Positions 9,335-18,500 of a stretch of DNA of 64,000 nt are shown in pieces. The first letter of the stretch is position 1. Each line of letters starts with the position of its first letter. A program made the position numbers and the translations under genes. The notes beneath the pieces are model-generated. The model made no database searches. It worked only from the letters and a program-made list of their open reading frames with translations, and had not been told where the DNA came from. The stretch is from positions 124,001-188,000 of the forward strand of contig NZ_JAHBYD010000001.1 in the NCBI RefSeq assembly GCF_019636135.1. The letters are read 5' to 3'. Origin of the DNA: Phenylobacterium sp. Lineage in GTDB: Bacteria > Pseudomonadota > Alphaproteobacteria > Caulobacterales > Caulobacteraceae.

Positions 9335-10957
9335 TCAGCGCGGGACCTCGATCCCCGCCGCCTCGCGATCCCACGCCTGCGGCCCGACGCCGCTCTCCCG
9401 CAGGACCTTCTTGCGCACCTTCTGGGTGGGCGTGAGCGGCAGGGCGTCGATGAACTCCACGTAGCGGGGCACCATGAACCGTGGCATCCGCGGGATCAGC
9501 CAGCGCACCAGCTCCTCCGCGCTCACCGACTGTCCGGGGACGCACTGGACGACGACCTTGATCTCCTCGTCGGCGCCGGCGTGGTCGGCCTTCTTCACCG
9601 CCACGGCCGCCGAGAGGGCCACGGCGGGGTGGGCGTTGACATAGGCTTCGACCTCGAAACTCGAGATGTTCTCGCCGCGCCGGCGGATGGCGTCCTTCAT
9701 CCGGTCGAGGAAGAAGTAGTTGCCGTCCGCGTCCTTGTAGACGGCGTCGCCGGTGTGGAACCAGCCGTTGCGCCAGGCCTCGGCCGTGGCCTCGGGGTTG
9801 TTCAGGTAGCCGGCGTTCATCACCCACGGCCGGTCGGCGCGCAAGATCAACTCGCCGGCCTGGCCGTCGGGCACGGGCTGGTCGTGCTCATCGACGACGC
9901 GGGCCTGGTAGCCGTCGCGCAGCACGCCGCAGCTCATCCGGCCGGCCGCGTCGTGGACGACGGCGTCCCAGTCGCGGAACCGGATGGGGCAGCTCACCTC
10001 GGTCATGTTGAACACGCCGAAGCGCCGGCATCCGAAGCGCCGCGCGAACGGCTCCGCCGCCGGGTCGCGATAGGGGGTCAGCAGGAATTTCAGCGGCCGC
10101 TCCGCATCGTCCGCCCGCTCGGGCTCGGCCAGCCAGTCATGCACGACGCTTCCCACGGTGACGCCGAACCTGAGGTATTCGGCCGCCGCGGCGCTGCGGC
10201 TGATGAAGGGCCGCATCAGGTGCCGTCCGCCGCACAGCGCGGCCATGTAGGGGAAGACCTTGGCGCCGCCGTGGTAGGTGGGGCCGGCGTTGTAGATCAC
10301 CTCGTCCGGGCCGAAATCCTCCATCCTGAACGAGCCGGCGACCATGGCGTGCATCTGCGCCCAGGGCAGGCGCACCGCCTTCGAGGGTCCGGTCGTGCCC
10401 GAGGTGAAGAGCACGTTCATGATGTCCCAGGGGGCGGGGACGGCCAGGTCCGACGGCGCCTCGGCGCCGGCGAGGAACGCCTCTGCGCCGATCATCCGGA
10501 ACCGCGCGCAAGGTCGCGCGGCGCCGTCGACGACGACGATCGTCTCCAGGTGCTCCAGCCGGCCGGCGACCTCGGCGACCCGGTCCAGGAACCGGTCCAT
10601 CACCAGCATCGTCCGCGCCCGCGTCAGGTTCAGGGCATGGACGAGGAGGTCGCCCCGATAGTCGGTGTTGATCGGCGCCTCGACCGCCCCCAGCCAGGCC
10701 AGCCCCAGCCAGCCCAGCAGCGCTTCGATCGTGTTGTGCTGCATGGTCACGACGTGGTCGCCCCGGGCCACGCCGGCCCTGCGCCACGCGCCCGCCCAGG
10801 CCCGGGCGCGGGCGACCGTTTCGCCGTAGGTCAGGCTGCGCGCCTCGAGGTCGACGACATAGGTCCTGTCAGGGGCCGTGGCCGCCCGCTCCAGCAGGGT
10901 GCGGATGAGACTGACGTCGGGCGTGCGGACGGCATCGGCGGGATCGTCAGGGCGCAT
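9335..10957 (-). CDS. AMP-dependent acyl-CoA synthetase/ligase
   Basis: A 540-residue ANL-superfamily ligase that activates a carboxylic acid with ATP and CoA. The phosphate loop FTSGTTGPSK is at about 184-193, and the C-terminal motif LPLTPTQKVRKK contains the usual catalytic lysine. Start is the ATG at 10957 behind GGGGGGAGGACCC. Its length is normal. It is divergent from the TonB receptor at 11120; the 162 bp between them hold one full and one partial copy of the GRTAA-N4-TTACC palindrome, so import and activation are probably controlled together. It is convergent with the carboxylase, 46 bp apart. The closest functional guess is a medium/long-chain or cyclic-acid CoA ligase. Confidence 0.92.
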   Translation of the reverse strand: MRPDDPADAVRTPDVSLIRTLLERAATAPDRTYVVDLEARSLTYGETVARARAWAGAWRRAGVARGDHVVTMQHNTIEALLGWLGLAWLGAVEAPINTDYRGDLLVHALNLTRARTMLVMDRFLDRVAEVAGRLEHLETIVVVDGAARPCARFRMIGAEAFLAGAEAPSDLAVPAPWDIMNVLFTSGTTGPSKAVRLPWAQMHAMVAGSFRMEDFGPDEVIYNAGPTYHGGAKVFPYMAALCGGRHLMRPFISRSAAAAEYLRFGVTVGSVVHDWLAEPERADDAERPLKFLLTPYRDPAAEPFARRFGCRRFGVFNMTEVSCPIRFRDWDAVVHDAAGRMSCGVLRDGYQARVVDEHDQPVPDGQAGELILRADRPWVMNAGYLNNPEATAEAWRNGWFHTGDAVYKDADGNYFFLDRMKDAIRRRGENISSFEVEAYVNAHPAVALSAAVAVKKADHAGADEEIKVVVQCVPGQSVSAEELVRWLIPRMPRFMVPRYVEFIDALPLTPTQKVRKKVLRESGVGPQAWDREAAGIEVPR

Positions 10958-11012
10958 GGGTCCTCCCCCCGGACGGTCGGCGGCTTGCTTTCAACCGTCT
11001 TGCCTGCCCGAG

Positions 11013-11049
11013 AATAACGCGTTACCTTCGGGCAATAAAACACGTTACC
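11013..11049. promoter_or_regulatory. Operator-like palindrome (site 2) plus a partial copy
   Basis: AATAACGCGTTACC at 11013-11026 and a weaker TAAAACACGTTACC at 11036-11049, about one helical turn or two apart (23 bp start to start). Both lie between the divergent CoA ligase (start 10957) and TonB receptor (start 11120). Confidence 0.65.
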
Positions 11050-11119
11050 ACCGGATGGGCCAGGGGCGCAGGCGCGCGTCCCGGTTCCCCGGGGACGGAC
11101 ACGATCAGAGGGGGAATCC

Positions 11120-13672
11120 ATGACCACCAGAAAGATTGCGCTGCAGTGCGGGTCGGCCATCGGCGTGCTCGTGGCGGGTTTCGCGGCGGCGCCCGTGTCC
11201 GCCCAGGTCGCCGGAGGCGCCCCCGCAGCGGCCTCGATCGAGGAGGTGATCGTCACCGCCCGCCGGCGCGAAGAGAACCTCCAGGACGTGCCGGCCGCGG
11301 TCACCGCAGTCAGCGGCGAGGCGCTGGAATCCCGCCAGATCAGGAACGCGAGCGACCTGCAGATCGTGATCCCCTCGCTGTCGGTGGGCGGCGCGAACTC
11401 GGTGTTCAGCCGCAACTCGGCGAACTACTCCATCCGCGGCATCGGCCAGGGCCTGTTCGGCGGCGGGTCGGTCACCTCGTACTTCGCCGAGGCGCCGTTC
11501 GGCCCGACCGGCCCCTCGATGCCCTTCTTCGACATCGCCTCGGTCCAGGTGCTGAAGGGGCCCCAGGGCACGCTGTTCGGCCGCGCGACCGCCGGCGGCG
11601 CCGTCCTGATCGGCCCGAATCCGCCGAGCGCCGACGACTTCTACGGCTCGATCAACGGCAAGTTCGGCAACCTCCAGCGCAGCGACGTGAACGTCGTGCT
11701 GAACGTGCCGATCATCGACGACCAGCTCGCCTTCCGGCTGGCGCTGAACCGCACCCATCGCCAGGGCTATGTGAAGAACACCATCACCGGCCAGCACATG
11801 GATGGCGACGACAGCCGTTCGATCCGCGCCAGCCTGCTGTTCAAGCCGGCCGACTGGTTCAAGAACACCTTGTTCTACAACTACTACGACTTCGACTCGA
11901 CGACCGCGGCGCGGGTCACCATCGGCGCGAACCTCGGCCTGGCGAACCTCAACCGCAACGCCGCGGCCTTCGCCGCCGTCTGCGGCCAGGCCGTCCAGTT
12001 CGGCTTCGCCACCGACGTGGCCGGCTGCCAGGCCCAGCGCGTCCAGATCCTGGCCGACATCCGCGCGGCCCTGGTGGACGAGGTGAACAACAGCCGGCAG
12101 GGCGGCGACAACCTGCGCCGGATGACCACGGGCACGGCGTATCCGAACCGCGAATACATCAACCGCCACGACCTCGTGAACACCACCGAGATCACCCTGC
12201 CGTCAGTGGGCGTCTTCGAATTCGGCCTGAAGAACATCTTCAGCTTCCAGCAGGCGCGGAACCTGGTCGCGGGCAACTATTCGGCCACGCCGTTCGACCT
12301 GAACGCCTCGGCCTTCGGCACGTCCAGCCAGTCGCAGTGGATCAACGGGCGGCTGGTGGGCGACACCGGCAAGTTCAACAAGACCTTCACCAACGAGATC
12401 CAGTTCAACGGCTCGGTCTACGATGACGCCCTGATCTGGATCGCCGGCTACTACTACCAGAACCAGCCGGTGTCGGAGGGCCTGCGCGGCAGCACCAACC
12501 TGAACCGCACCTTCGGCGGCGTCGGCACGCCCAACCTGGGCCCGATCTCGGCCACCCCGATGGCGCTGGCCGGCCACAACCGCGAGACCGCCTACTTCGG
12601 GCAGTTCACCGCCGATCTCGGCCGGGTCGGCCTCAACGGCCTGAAGTTCACGGCCGGCTATCGCAAGACGCACACCGAGGTCACGAACGTCAGCGCCGCG
12701 GCGGTGGTCTCCTATCCGTCCGGCCTGGTGACGCCGGGCGCGGTCAGCCGCTCGGTCACCAAGGGCAGCGGCCCCGGCTACACGTTCGCCCTGGACTGGA
12801 AGGTCACCGAGGACCTGCTCGTCTACGCGACCCGCCGGCGCGGCTACAAGCCGGGAGGCCTCAACACCATCCAGGGCGCCAGCGCCGTCCCCGGCTTCGT
12901 GCCCCAGTACGAGCCGGAATCGGTGATCGACACCGAGCTCGGCGCCAAGCTGGACTTCCTCCTGGGCGACGTCCGCGGCCGCCTGAACGTCGCCGCCTAC
13001 AAGGACGACTACACGAACATCCAGCGGGGCGTGAACGCCATCACGCCGGCCGGCCAGAACATCGCCTTCACGGCCAACGTGGCGGCGGCCAGCATCAAGG
13101 GTTTCGAGGCCGAGGGCTTCCTCACCTTCGATCGCTGGAGCCTGATCGGCACCTACAGCTACACCGACGCCGCCTACACCAGGTGGACCGGCTCGGACCC
13201 CCTGGGCGCAGCGCCGGCCGGCACGAACATCGACCTGTCGAACAACCCCTTCGCCAACACGCCGAAGCACAAGGCGAGCCTCACCGTGCAGTACGACGTG
13301 CCGGTGGACGAGCAGTACGGCCGGGTGAAGAGCTCGCTGACGGCGTCGTGGCAGTCGCGCTCCTGGCTCAGCGACAACGCCCAGCGCTACATCGAGGTCT
13401 ACTCCAACAACCCGACGGTGATCCTGGCCGAGAACTCGCTGAAGAACACCGTCTCCGAGCCCGGCTTCCTGGTCATGAACGCCCGTGTCGACTGGGTGGG
13501 CGTGTTCGGCCGCGAGGACATCGACGCGAGCCTGTTCGTCAAGAACCTCACCGACAAGACCTACGCGTTCGCGGGCGCGCTGGCGCTGCAGAGCCTGGGC
13601 GTCGCCCAGAAGCTGTACGCCGAGCCCCGGACCTACGGCGTGGAGCTCACCTACCGGTTCGGCGCCCGCTAG
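11120..13672 (+). CDS. TonB-dependent receptor
   Basis: An 850-residue outer-membrane active transporter. It has a cleavable signal peptide (about 1-28, ending PVSAQ), a TonB box around 40-50 (IEEVIVTARRR), a plug domain with VLKGPQGTLFGRATAGGAV and a long C-terminal beta-barrel ending YGVELTYRFGAR. The start ATG follows AGAGGGGGAATCC. Promoter palindrome site 2 and the divergent CoA ligase link it to the CoA-acid regulon. The substrate is unknown, but the catabolic genes around it argue against a siderophore. Two hairpins follow before the PhyH gene at 13809. Confidence 0.93.
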   Translation: MTTRKIALQCGSAIGVLVAGFAAAPVSAQVAGGAPAAASIEEVIVTARRREENLQDVPAAVTAVSGEALESRQIRNASDLQIVIPSLSVGGANSVFSRNSANYSIRGIGQGLFGGGSVTSYFAEAPFGPTGPSMPFFDIASVQVLKGPQGTLFGRATAGGAVLIGPNPPSADDFYGSINGKFGNLQRSDVNVVLNVPIIDDQLAFRLALNRTHRQGYVKNTITGQHMDGDDSRSIRASLLFKPADWFKNTLFYNYYDFDSTTAARVTIGANLGLANLNRNAAAFAAVCGQAVQFGFATDVAGCQAQRVQILADIRAALVDEVNNSRQGGDNLRRMTTGTAYPNREYINRHDLVNTTEITLPSVGVFEFGLKNIFSFQQARNLVAGNYSATPFDLNASAFGTSSQSQWINGRLVGDTGKFNKTFTNEIQFNGSVYDDALIWIAGYYYQNQPVSEGLRGSTNLNRTFGGVGTPNLGPISATPMALAGHNRETAYFGQFTADLGRVGLNGLKFTAGYRKTHTEVTNVSAAAVVSYPSGLVTPGAVSRSVTKGSGPGYTFALDWKVTEDLLVYATRRRGYKPGGLNTIQGASAVPGFVPQYEPESVIDTELGAKLDFLLGDVRGRLNVAAYKDDYTNIQRGVNAITPAGQNIAFTANVAAASIKGFEAEGFLTFDRWSLIGTYSYTDAAYTRWTGSDPLGAAPAGTNIDLSNNPFANTPKHKASLTVQYDVPVDEQYGRVKSSLTASWQSRSWLSDNAQRYIEVYSNNPTVILAENSLKNTVSEPGFLVMNARVDWVGVFGREDIDASLFVKNLTDKTYAFAGALALQSLGVAQKLYAEPRTYGVELTYRFGAR

Positions 13673-13719
13673 ACCATTCGGCGCTTAGGTAGGTCCGAGG
13701 TCGGGAAGCCGAATGGTCT
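13671..13719. repeat. 12-bp perfect inverted repeat, 25-bp loop
   Basis: AGACCATTCGGC (13671-13682) and GCCGAATGGTCT (13708-13719) are exact reverse complements. The left arm overlaps the stop codon of the TonB receptor. The spacing suits either a weak terminator or a protein-binding site. Confidence 0.6.
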
Positions 13720-13738
13720 ATTCTCAAGCAAAGGTCTT

Positions 13739-13774
13739 GAGCCTTCGACGGTTCAAGCGAACCGCCGAAGGCTC
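13739..13774 (+). terminator. Strong intercistronic hairpin
   Basis: GAGCCTTCG, a single mismatch, then CGGTT; a six-base loop CAAGCG; then AACCG, the mismatch, and CGAAGGCTC. That is a 14-pair stem with one mismatch. No T-tract follows, so it may act as an RNA stabiliser or attenuator between the TonB receptor and the PhyH gene and not as a full terminator. Confidence 0.5.
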
Positions 13775-13808
13775 TAGGGCGCCTGCCGAACCCATTGGGA
13801 GGACATCC

Positions 13809-14699
13809 ATGCGCATCTCGGACTGCGGCGCGTCGCCCCACGCCGACGCGATCATGCGGGAGATCGCCCGCTACGGCCTGTTCGAACACGTCGTCGAGCT
13901 GGAGGCCTATGGCTTCACCGTCGTCCCGCCGGAAACGCTGCGGTCGGCCGACGGCTTCGTGGAGCGGCTGCGCGACGCCATGCTGCACACCTGCGAGAAG
14001 CGGAACGGCGTCCCCATCGGCGATCCCCTGACGGCCTCTCCGCCCAAGGAGGCCATCGACCCCAACAAGTGGGACGTGCTGGAGGAGGACGAGGTCTTCG
14101 TCGAGGCCGCCACCAACCCGGTGATGCTGGCCCTGGTCCGCTGGCTGCTGGGCGAGAGCGCGATCCTTTCGGGCCAGACCTGGATCATCAAGGGCCGGGA
14201 AGGGCGCACCCATGCGCTGCACAGCGATTCCCACGGGATCCCGCCGGGCGGCGGCGGCATCGCCCACATGTGCAACGCATCCTGGCTATGCACCGACTAC
14301 GCAAGCGAGGACGACGGCCCCACGGTCTTCGCCCCCGGCACCCACAAGTACGGGCGCGCGACCCTTCCGCACGAGGCCGACCTGGCGAACACGCCGATCC
14401 GCACCGTGCCGCTGATCGCGCCCGCCGGATCGCTGGCCATCTGGAACGGCGCCACCTGGCACGGCTCGCTGCCGCGCCACAAGGACGGCCTGCGGATCAC
14501 CCTGGTCCAGAACTACATGCGCACCTACATGCGGCCGCAGGCGCTCTACGATCGCACGGTCTCGCCGCAGCTCCGCCAGAAGTTCCCCGAGCTGGACCGC
14601 GTGGTGGGCCGGCCGCTCTATCCCTACGTCGACCCGCAGAACGCGGACGGCGGGCGCGTGGCCCCCTTCATCCACACCGGGACCGACCCCTACGCCTGA
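13809..14699 (+). CDS. Phytanoyl-CoA dioxygenase (PhyH) family protein
   Basis: A 296-residue Fe(II)/2-oxoglutarate oxygenase. The facial triad is readable: His138-Ser-Asp140 in HALHSDSHG and His218 in TWHGS, with Arg229 (KDGLRITLVQ) in the position that binds 2-oxoglutarate. The family hydroxylates the carbon next to an acyl-CoA thioester or modifies small natural products. Start is the ATG at 13809 with GGGAGGACATCC in front. It follows the TonB receptor by 136 bp and meets the CoA-transferase tail to tail with a 10-bp overlap. It is more divergent from the two 280-residue PhyH copies downstream than they are from each other. Confidence 0.85.
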   Translation: MRISDCGASPHADAIMREIARYGLFEHVVELEAYGFTVVPPETLRSADGFVERLRDAMLHTCEKRNGVPIGDPLTASPPKEAIDPNKWDVLEEDEVFVEAATNPVMLALVRWLLGESAILSGQTWIIKGREGRTHALHSDSHGIPPGGGGIAHMCNASWLCTDYASEDDGPTVFAPGTHKYGRATLPHEADLANTPIRTVPLIAPAGSLAIWNGATWHGSLPRHKDGLRITLVQNYMRTYMRPQALYDRTVSPQLRQKFPELDRVVGRPLYPYVDPQNADGGRVAPFIHTGTDPYA

Positions 14700-16933
14700 G
14701 CCAGCGTCCCGGTGTCCCGGGCGCCCGCGCCGTCGCCCAGGACCTGGCCCGTGTGCTCGCCCAGCAGCGGGGCCGGGGCGCGCAGCGCCGGCCGCACGCC
14801 GTCGATGCGATAGGGCGGCGCCAGCATCATGTGACAGCCGACGTGGGCGCGGGTCATCCAGCCCCAGGCGGCGTTGGCCTTGAGCTGCGGGTCGCGGGCC
14901 AGGTCGTGGGGCGCCAGCAGCGGCGCGGCGCAGGCGCCGGCGGCCTGGAGCTCCTCCGCAGCCTCGCGGCGATCGCGGCCGGCGGCCCAGGCCGCCAGCG
15001 CGCCCTCGATCTCCTCGGCGCGGGCGTTGCGGCCGTGCGGCGTGGCGAGGCCGGGGTCCGACAGCCAGTCCGGGCGTCCGACCGCGTGCGCCAGGGCGCG
15101 CCACGCCGCCTCGTCGGGGCAGGCCACGGCGATCCAGGCGTCGTCGCCCGCCGCGGGCGCGACACAGCGGGGGGCCATGTCGAGGTTGCGGCTGCCCATG
15201 CGCGCCCGCGGGCCTTCCGCCTGCATCCGGATCAGGGCCTCGGCGCCCACCTGGAACAGGCACTCCACCTGGGACAGGTCGATGTCGGCCCCGCCCAGCC
15301 GCTCGCGCCCGAACAGCGCCGCCAGCGTCATCGCCGCGGCGTAGACGCCGGCGATGGGGTCGCCATAGGCCAGGTGCTGCAGGCTGGGCGGCCAATCCTC
15401 CTCGCCGTTGAAGAAGGGCAGGCCGCTCGCATGTTCCACGGTCGATCCGTAGGCGCGGAACGAACGCCAGGGGCCGGTCGCCCCGAACGCCGCCATCGAG
15501 ATGAACACCAGGCCCGGCCGCGCGGCGCGCAGCGCCTCCTTCGACAGGCCCAGCTTGTCCATCACGCCGGGGCCGAAGTTCTCGATCACCATGTCCGCCC
15601 CGGCCACCAGCGCCTTGGCCTGGGCGCGGCCCGCGGGGGTGGACAGGTCCAGCGCGACGCCGCGCTTGTTGCGGTTCATCACATTGTAGGCCGACGCGAT
15701 CTCGTGCGCCGGCGGGTCCGATCCGGGCACGGGGGCCCAACCGCGCGCCCAGTCGAAGTGGTCCTCGGTCTCGATCTTGACGACGTCGACGCCCAGGTCC
15801 GCCAGGTGGCGTGTCGCCAGGGGCCCCGCCCAGCCCATCGAGAAGTCGATGACCCGCAGGCCGGAGAGCGGCCCGGGGCCGCGGCCGCGCCGCGGCGGCT
15901 CGGCGCGGCCGTCGAAGGCCATGCGCATCGGCAGCCCCGGCGCCAGCACGCCCGCCGCGCCCGGCAGGCCCACGAAGCTCCCGCGCTCGCGCCAGTGGTC
16001 GGTGGCGATCAGGGCCGCGGGGTCCGGCACGGGCGCCAGGGGCACGCGCAGCCGCTGGCCCTCGGTCAGCCATCGCTCGGTCGGCGCCGAGGCGAAGATC
16101 GGGCGCAGCTCGGCGTCCAGCGCCTCGGCGTTCAGCACCCGGTCCGGCCCGGTCGCGAAGCGCGGATCGCCGGGCAGCTCGGGCCGCCCCACGAGCTGGC
16201 ACAGGGCCCGCCATTGCGCCGGGGTATGGGCGGTCACGCCGATCCAGCCGTCGGCCGAGGGATAGGCCACCGTGGGATAGCCGGCGCCGTAGCGGTTCAG
16301 GCCCTTGCGCACGGACGTCTCGCCGGAGGTCAGCAGGGCGGGCGGCCCATGCTCGGTGAAGCACAGGCAGGCCTCGAGCACATCCACGTCGACCCGGCCG
16401 TGCGTGCGGCCCGTCCGCCGGCCCCACAGGGCTGCGAGGCCCGACAGGAACAGGGTCACGCCTCCCAGCATCTGCGGCGCGCAGCCCTGGGCCAGCAGCG
16501 GCGGTCCCTCGGCGGGGCCGAAGCCGTGCGCCGTCCCGCTCAGCGCGAGGATCAGGGTGTCGTCGCCCCGCCAGTCGGCGTACGGGCCCTGGCGTGCGAA
16601 CCACGTCAGGTTGAGGCGCAGCAGGTCGGCGTTCAGGGCCTTCAGCTCCGCGTCGGCCCCGGCCACCGCCGCGTGGCCCTGCCCGGCGATCGACACCTCG
16701 GCGCGGGCGCCGCGGGCGGCGATGGCCGCCAGGGCTTCGCCTGCCGTTTCCGCGAACGTCTTGCCCTGGTCGAGCCAGAGGTCGAACGCCGAGGGCCGGG
16801 CGCCGCCGTCCGCCACCCGCACCACGGTCGCGCCGAGCACCGAGAACAGCCGCCCACAGTAGCGGGCGCCGGGGTCCGCGCTGAACTCCACCACGCCGAT
16901 CCCCGACAGGGGCTGTCCGCCGCTCGTTTCCAC
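14690..16933 (-). CDS. Double-domain CaiB/BaiF (family III) CoA-transferase, copy 1
   Basis: A 747-residue fusion of two CaiB/BaiF CoA-transferase domains, where single-domain members have about 400 residues. The N-terminal half (1-350) is degenerate: at the place where the C-terminal half has the catalytic-type motif YGDPIAG (Asp525), it reads APQMLGGVT and lacks the Asp. The C-terminal half (from about 356, LSGLRVIDFSMGWAGP) keeps MNRNKRGVALDL and AYGSTVEHASGLP. Start is GTG at 16933 behind GGGAGGACGGCG. It is divergent from the PhyH gene at 17037 across palindrome site 3. Expected role: moving CoA to a carboxylic acid in the cytoplasm; donor and acceptor are unknown. Confidence 0.88.
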   Translation of the reverse strand: METSGGQPLSGIGVVEFSADPGARYCGRLFSVLGATVVRVADGGARPSAFDLWLDQGKTFAETAGEALAAIAARGARAEVSIAGQGHAAVAGADAELKALNADLLRLNLTWFARQGPYADWRGDDTLILALSGTAHGFGPAEGPPLLAQGCAPQMLGGVTLFLSGLAALWGRRTGRTHGRVDVDVLEACLCFTEHGPPALLTSGETSVRKGLNRYGAGYPTVAYPSADGWIGVTAHTPAQWRALCQLVGRPELPGDPRFATGPDRVLNAEALDAELRPIFASAPTERWLTEGQRLRVPLAPVPDPAALIATDHWRERGSFVGLPGAAGVLAPGLPMRMAFDGRAEPPRRGRGPGPLSGLRVIDFSMGWAGPLATRHLADLGVDVVKIETEDHFDWARGWAPVPGSDPPAHEIASAYNVMNRNKRGVALDLSTPAGRAQAKALVAGADMVIENFGPGVMDKLGLSKEALRAARPGLVFISMAAFGATGPWRSFRAYGSTVEHASGLPFFNGEEDWPPSLQHLAYGDPIAGVYAAAMTLAALFGRERLGGADIDLSQVECLFQVGAEALIRMQAEGPRARMGSRNLDMAPRCVAPAAGDDAWIAVACPDEAAWRALAHAVGRPDWLSDPGLATPHGRNARAEEIEGALAAWAAGRDRREAAEELQAAGACAAPLLAPHDLARDPQLKANAAWGWMTRAHVGCHMMLAPPYRIDGVRPALRAPAPLLGEHTGQVLGDGAGARDTGTLAQA

Positions 16934-16986
16934 CGCCGTCCTCCCGGATGTGGCAGCCGTTGCTTGACGCTGCCTTCGGAGAGAGT

Positions 16987-17000
16987 GATAACGCGTTACC
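16987..17000. promoter_or_regulatory. Operator-like palindrome (site 3)
   Basis: GATAACGCGTTACC, the most symmetric copy, centred between the divergent CoA-transferase (start 16933) and PhyH (start 17037) genes, so one bound protein could control both. Confidence 0.75.
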
Positions 17001-17036
17001 AAACCAATGCAACGGATGGATTGGGGAACGCCTGGG

Positions 17037-17879
17037 ATGCCGCTCGACACCGCCGACGATCCGTATGCCGTACCGGAGTTCCTCGCGCCCAGGATCGATG
17101 CCCTGGGCCTGCGCGGGAACGTCCGCGACCTGGTCGACAACGGCTACACCGTGATCCAGGATCCGGTGGCGCATGCCCTGACCGACCGGGTGCGCGAAGC
17201 GATCCTGCGCCTGGCCGAGGAAACGGCCCCGCCGCGGACGGGCCAGAGCGCGGCCCTGCTGCTGGGCCGCGACCCGGTGTTCTCGGAGGCGGTGCTGGTT
17301 CCGCGCCTGCTGGCGCTGGTGGAGTTCCTGGTGGGCCGCGGCGCGATCCTCAGCCAGCTCACCAGTTCGATCCGCGGGGAAGGGGCGGCGCCCCTCGTGC
17401 TGCACGCCGACAATAGCTGGTTCCCGGCGCCGTTCCCGAACTGGGAGATCATGGCCACCGCCTGCTGGGTGACGGACGCGTTCACCCGGGAGGGCGGCTG
17501 CACCTCGATCGTTCCCGGCACGCACGCGCTCAAGCGCCACCCCAGCGAAGAGGAGTGCCGCGCGCTGGACGGCCTCGTGCCGATCCTGGCGCCCAGGGGT
17601 TCGCTCTGCCTGTGGGACGGCTCGGTCTGGCACGGCAACTACCCGCGCGAGACCCCCGGCCAGAGGGTGGTGATGCACATGACCTACACCCGCGCCGGCT
17701 TCGCGCCGGTCGAGGACTACAGCCACCTCGACGAGGCCTGGCTTGCCGGCCAGCCCGAGGGCGTCCGCGACCTCCTCGGCCGCAACCTGTTCCTGGGGTC
17801 GACCACGATCGGGAGCGGCGGCGCCGACCCGGTGAAGCTGCGCCACACCCAGCGGATCGCGCGCAGCGAGAAGGCCTGA
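17037..17879 (+). CDS. PhyH family dioxygenase, copy 1 of the paired set
   Basis: A 280-residue Fe(II)/2-oxoglutarate oxygenase. Motifs are His123-Ala-Asp125 (VLHADNSW), His199 (SVWHGNYPR) and Arg210. An in-frame ATG lies at 17007, but the start at 17037 (MPLDTADDPYAVP) is preferred because the paralogue at 19189 begins MPLDVAQDPYAVP and then has exactly the same length. The two share long blocks (NSWFPAPFP, GSVWHGNYPR, VVxHMTYTR, HLDEAW). It is divergent from CoA-transferase copy 1 across site 3. The probable substrate is an acyl-CoA made by that transferase; this is inferred from the repeated pairing. Confidence 0.87.
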   Translation: MPLDTADDPYAVPEFLAPRIDALGLRGNVRDLVDNGYTVIQDPVAHALTDRVREAILRLAEETAPPRTGQSAALLLGRDPVFSEAVLVPRLLALVEFLVGRGAILSQLTSSIRGEGAAPLVLHADNSWFPAPFPNWEIMATACWVTDAFTREGGCTSIVPGTHALKRHPSEEECRALDGLVPILAPRGSLCLWDGSVWHGNYPRETPGQRVVMHMTYTRAGFAPVEDYSHLDEAWLAGQPEGVRDLLGRNLFLGSTTIGSGGADPVKLRHTQRIARSEKA

Positions 17880-17899
17880 CCGGCGGCCCCGGCCCGCCC

Positions 17900-18322
17900 T
17901 CAGGCGGTGATCACCGCCAGGCGGTTGTGCAGTTCCGTCAGGTAGCGGGGCGCGCGCGACCAGTCGCCCTGCTGGCTCGGCAGTTTGCCCCGCTCGCGCC
18001 TGGCCCGGCGCTCGGCGATGATCTCCGGCGTATAGACCAGGCGCGCGACGGGCAGGGTGGCGGCGTAGTCCGCGGTGACGCTCGCGTCGGCGTCGCCGAT
18101 CTCGCCGGGACCGGCCTCCGCCGTCGTGCCGTCGATCCGGAACCACCAGGCCGCGAGGCCGGATGCGGCCACGTCGGGCGGCGCGTCGGTGAAACGCTCG
18201 CACAGGCTGAAGCGCTGCCCCGGCTCGCCGTATGCCGCGGCCAGATCCCTCAGGATCGTCCCCGCAGCGGCGATCCAGGCCGGACCGGCGAACGGCAATT
18301 TGGTGTCGGTGACCTCGATCAA
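17900..18322 (-). CDS. Small SCP2-like protein of unknown function
   Basis: A 140-residue protein without a recognised name. The reading frame opens at 18388, but TTG at 18322 is chosen because GAAGGGGCGGCG lies just before it and the palindrome at 18373-18386 would otherwise sit inside the gene. The central pattern CERFTDAP...WWFRIDG...DYAATLPVARLVY recurs in the protein at 35180 (CEVFYNAP...WSCVIADG...DYNAVLPMAQY), so the two are members of one family. The strand pattern faintly recalls SCP2 sterol-carrier domains, which is a weak guess. It is convergent with PhyH copy 1 and lies between the two CoA-transferase/PhyH pairs. Confidence 0.7.
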   Translation of the reverse strand: MIEVTDTKLPFAGPAWIAAAGTILRDLAAAYGEPGQRFSLCERFTDAPPDVAASGLAAWWFRIDGTTAEAGPGEIGDADASVTADYAATLPVARLVYTPEIIAERRARRERGKLPSQQGDWSRAPRYLTELHNRLAVITA

Positions 18323-18372
18323 CGCGCCGCCCCTTCGATGTGGGAATCTTCCAAGCACCTGTACGGAGTGAT

Positions 18373-18386
18373 GATAACCAGTTACC
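18373..18386. promoter_or_regulatory. Operator-like palindrome (site 4)
   Basis: GATAACCAGTTACC lies 50 bp before the small SCP2-like gene (start 18322) and 114 bp before the divergent TetR gene (start 18501). It is the copy nearest to a regulator gene. Confidence 0.72.
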
Positions 18387-18500
18387 AAGGTCGGTCAACA
18401 TAGCGTCCCTGGCCGTTGCAGGCCATGGTTGCGACCGGCTGGGAATGGCGGCAGGGCGGGTCGCGTCGTGGCGCGTGGGGGCGAGAGTTTCAAAGGCTTC

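Noticed and set aside
14069..17416. 1115-codon plus-strand open frame over the CoA-transferase
   Set aside because: No motif, low-complexity Arg/Gly composition, and it spans two real genes and a promoter palindrome.
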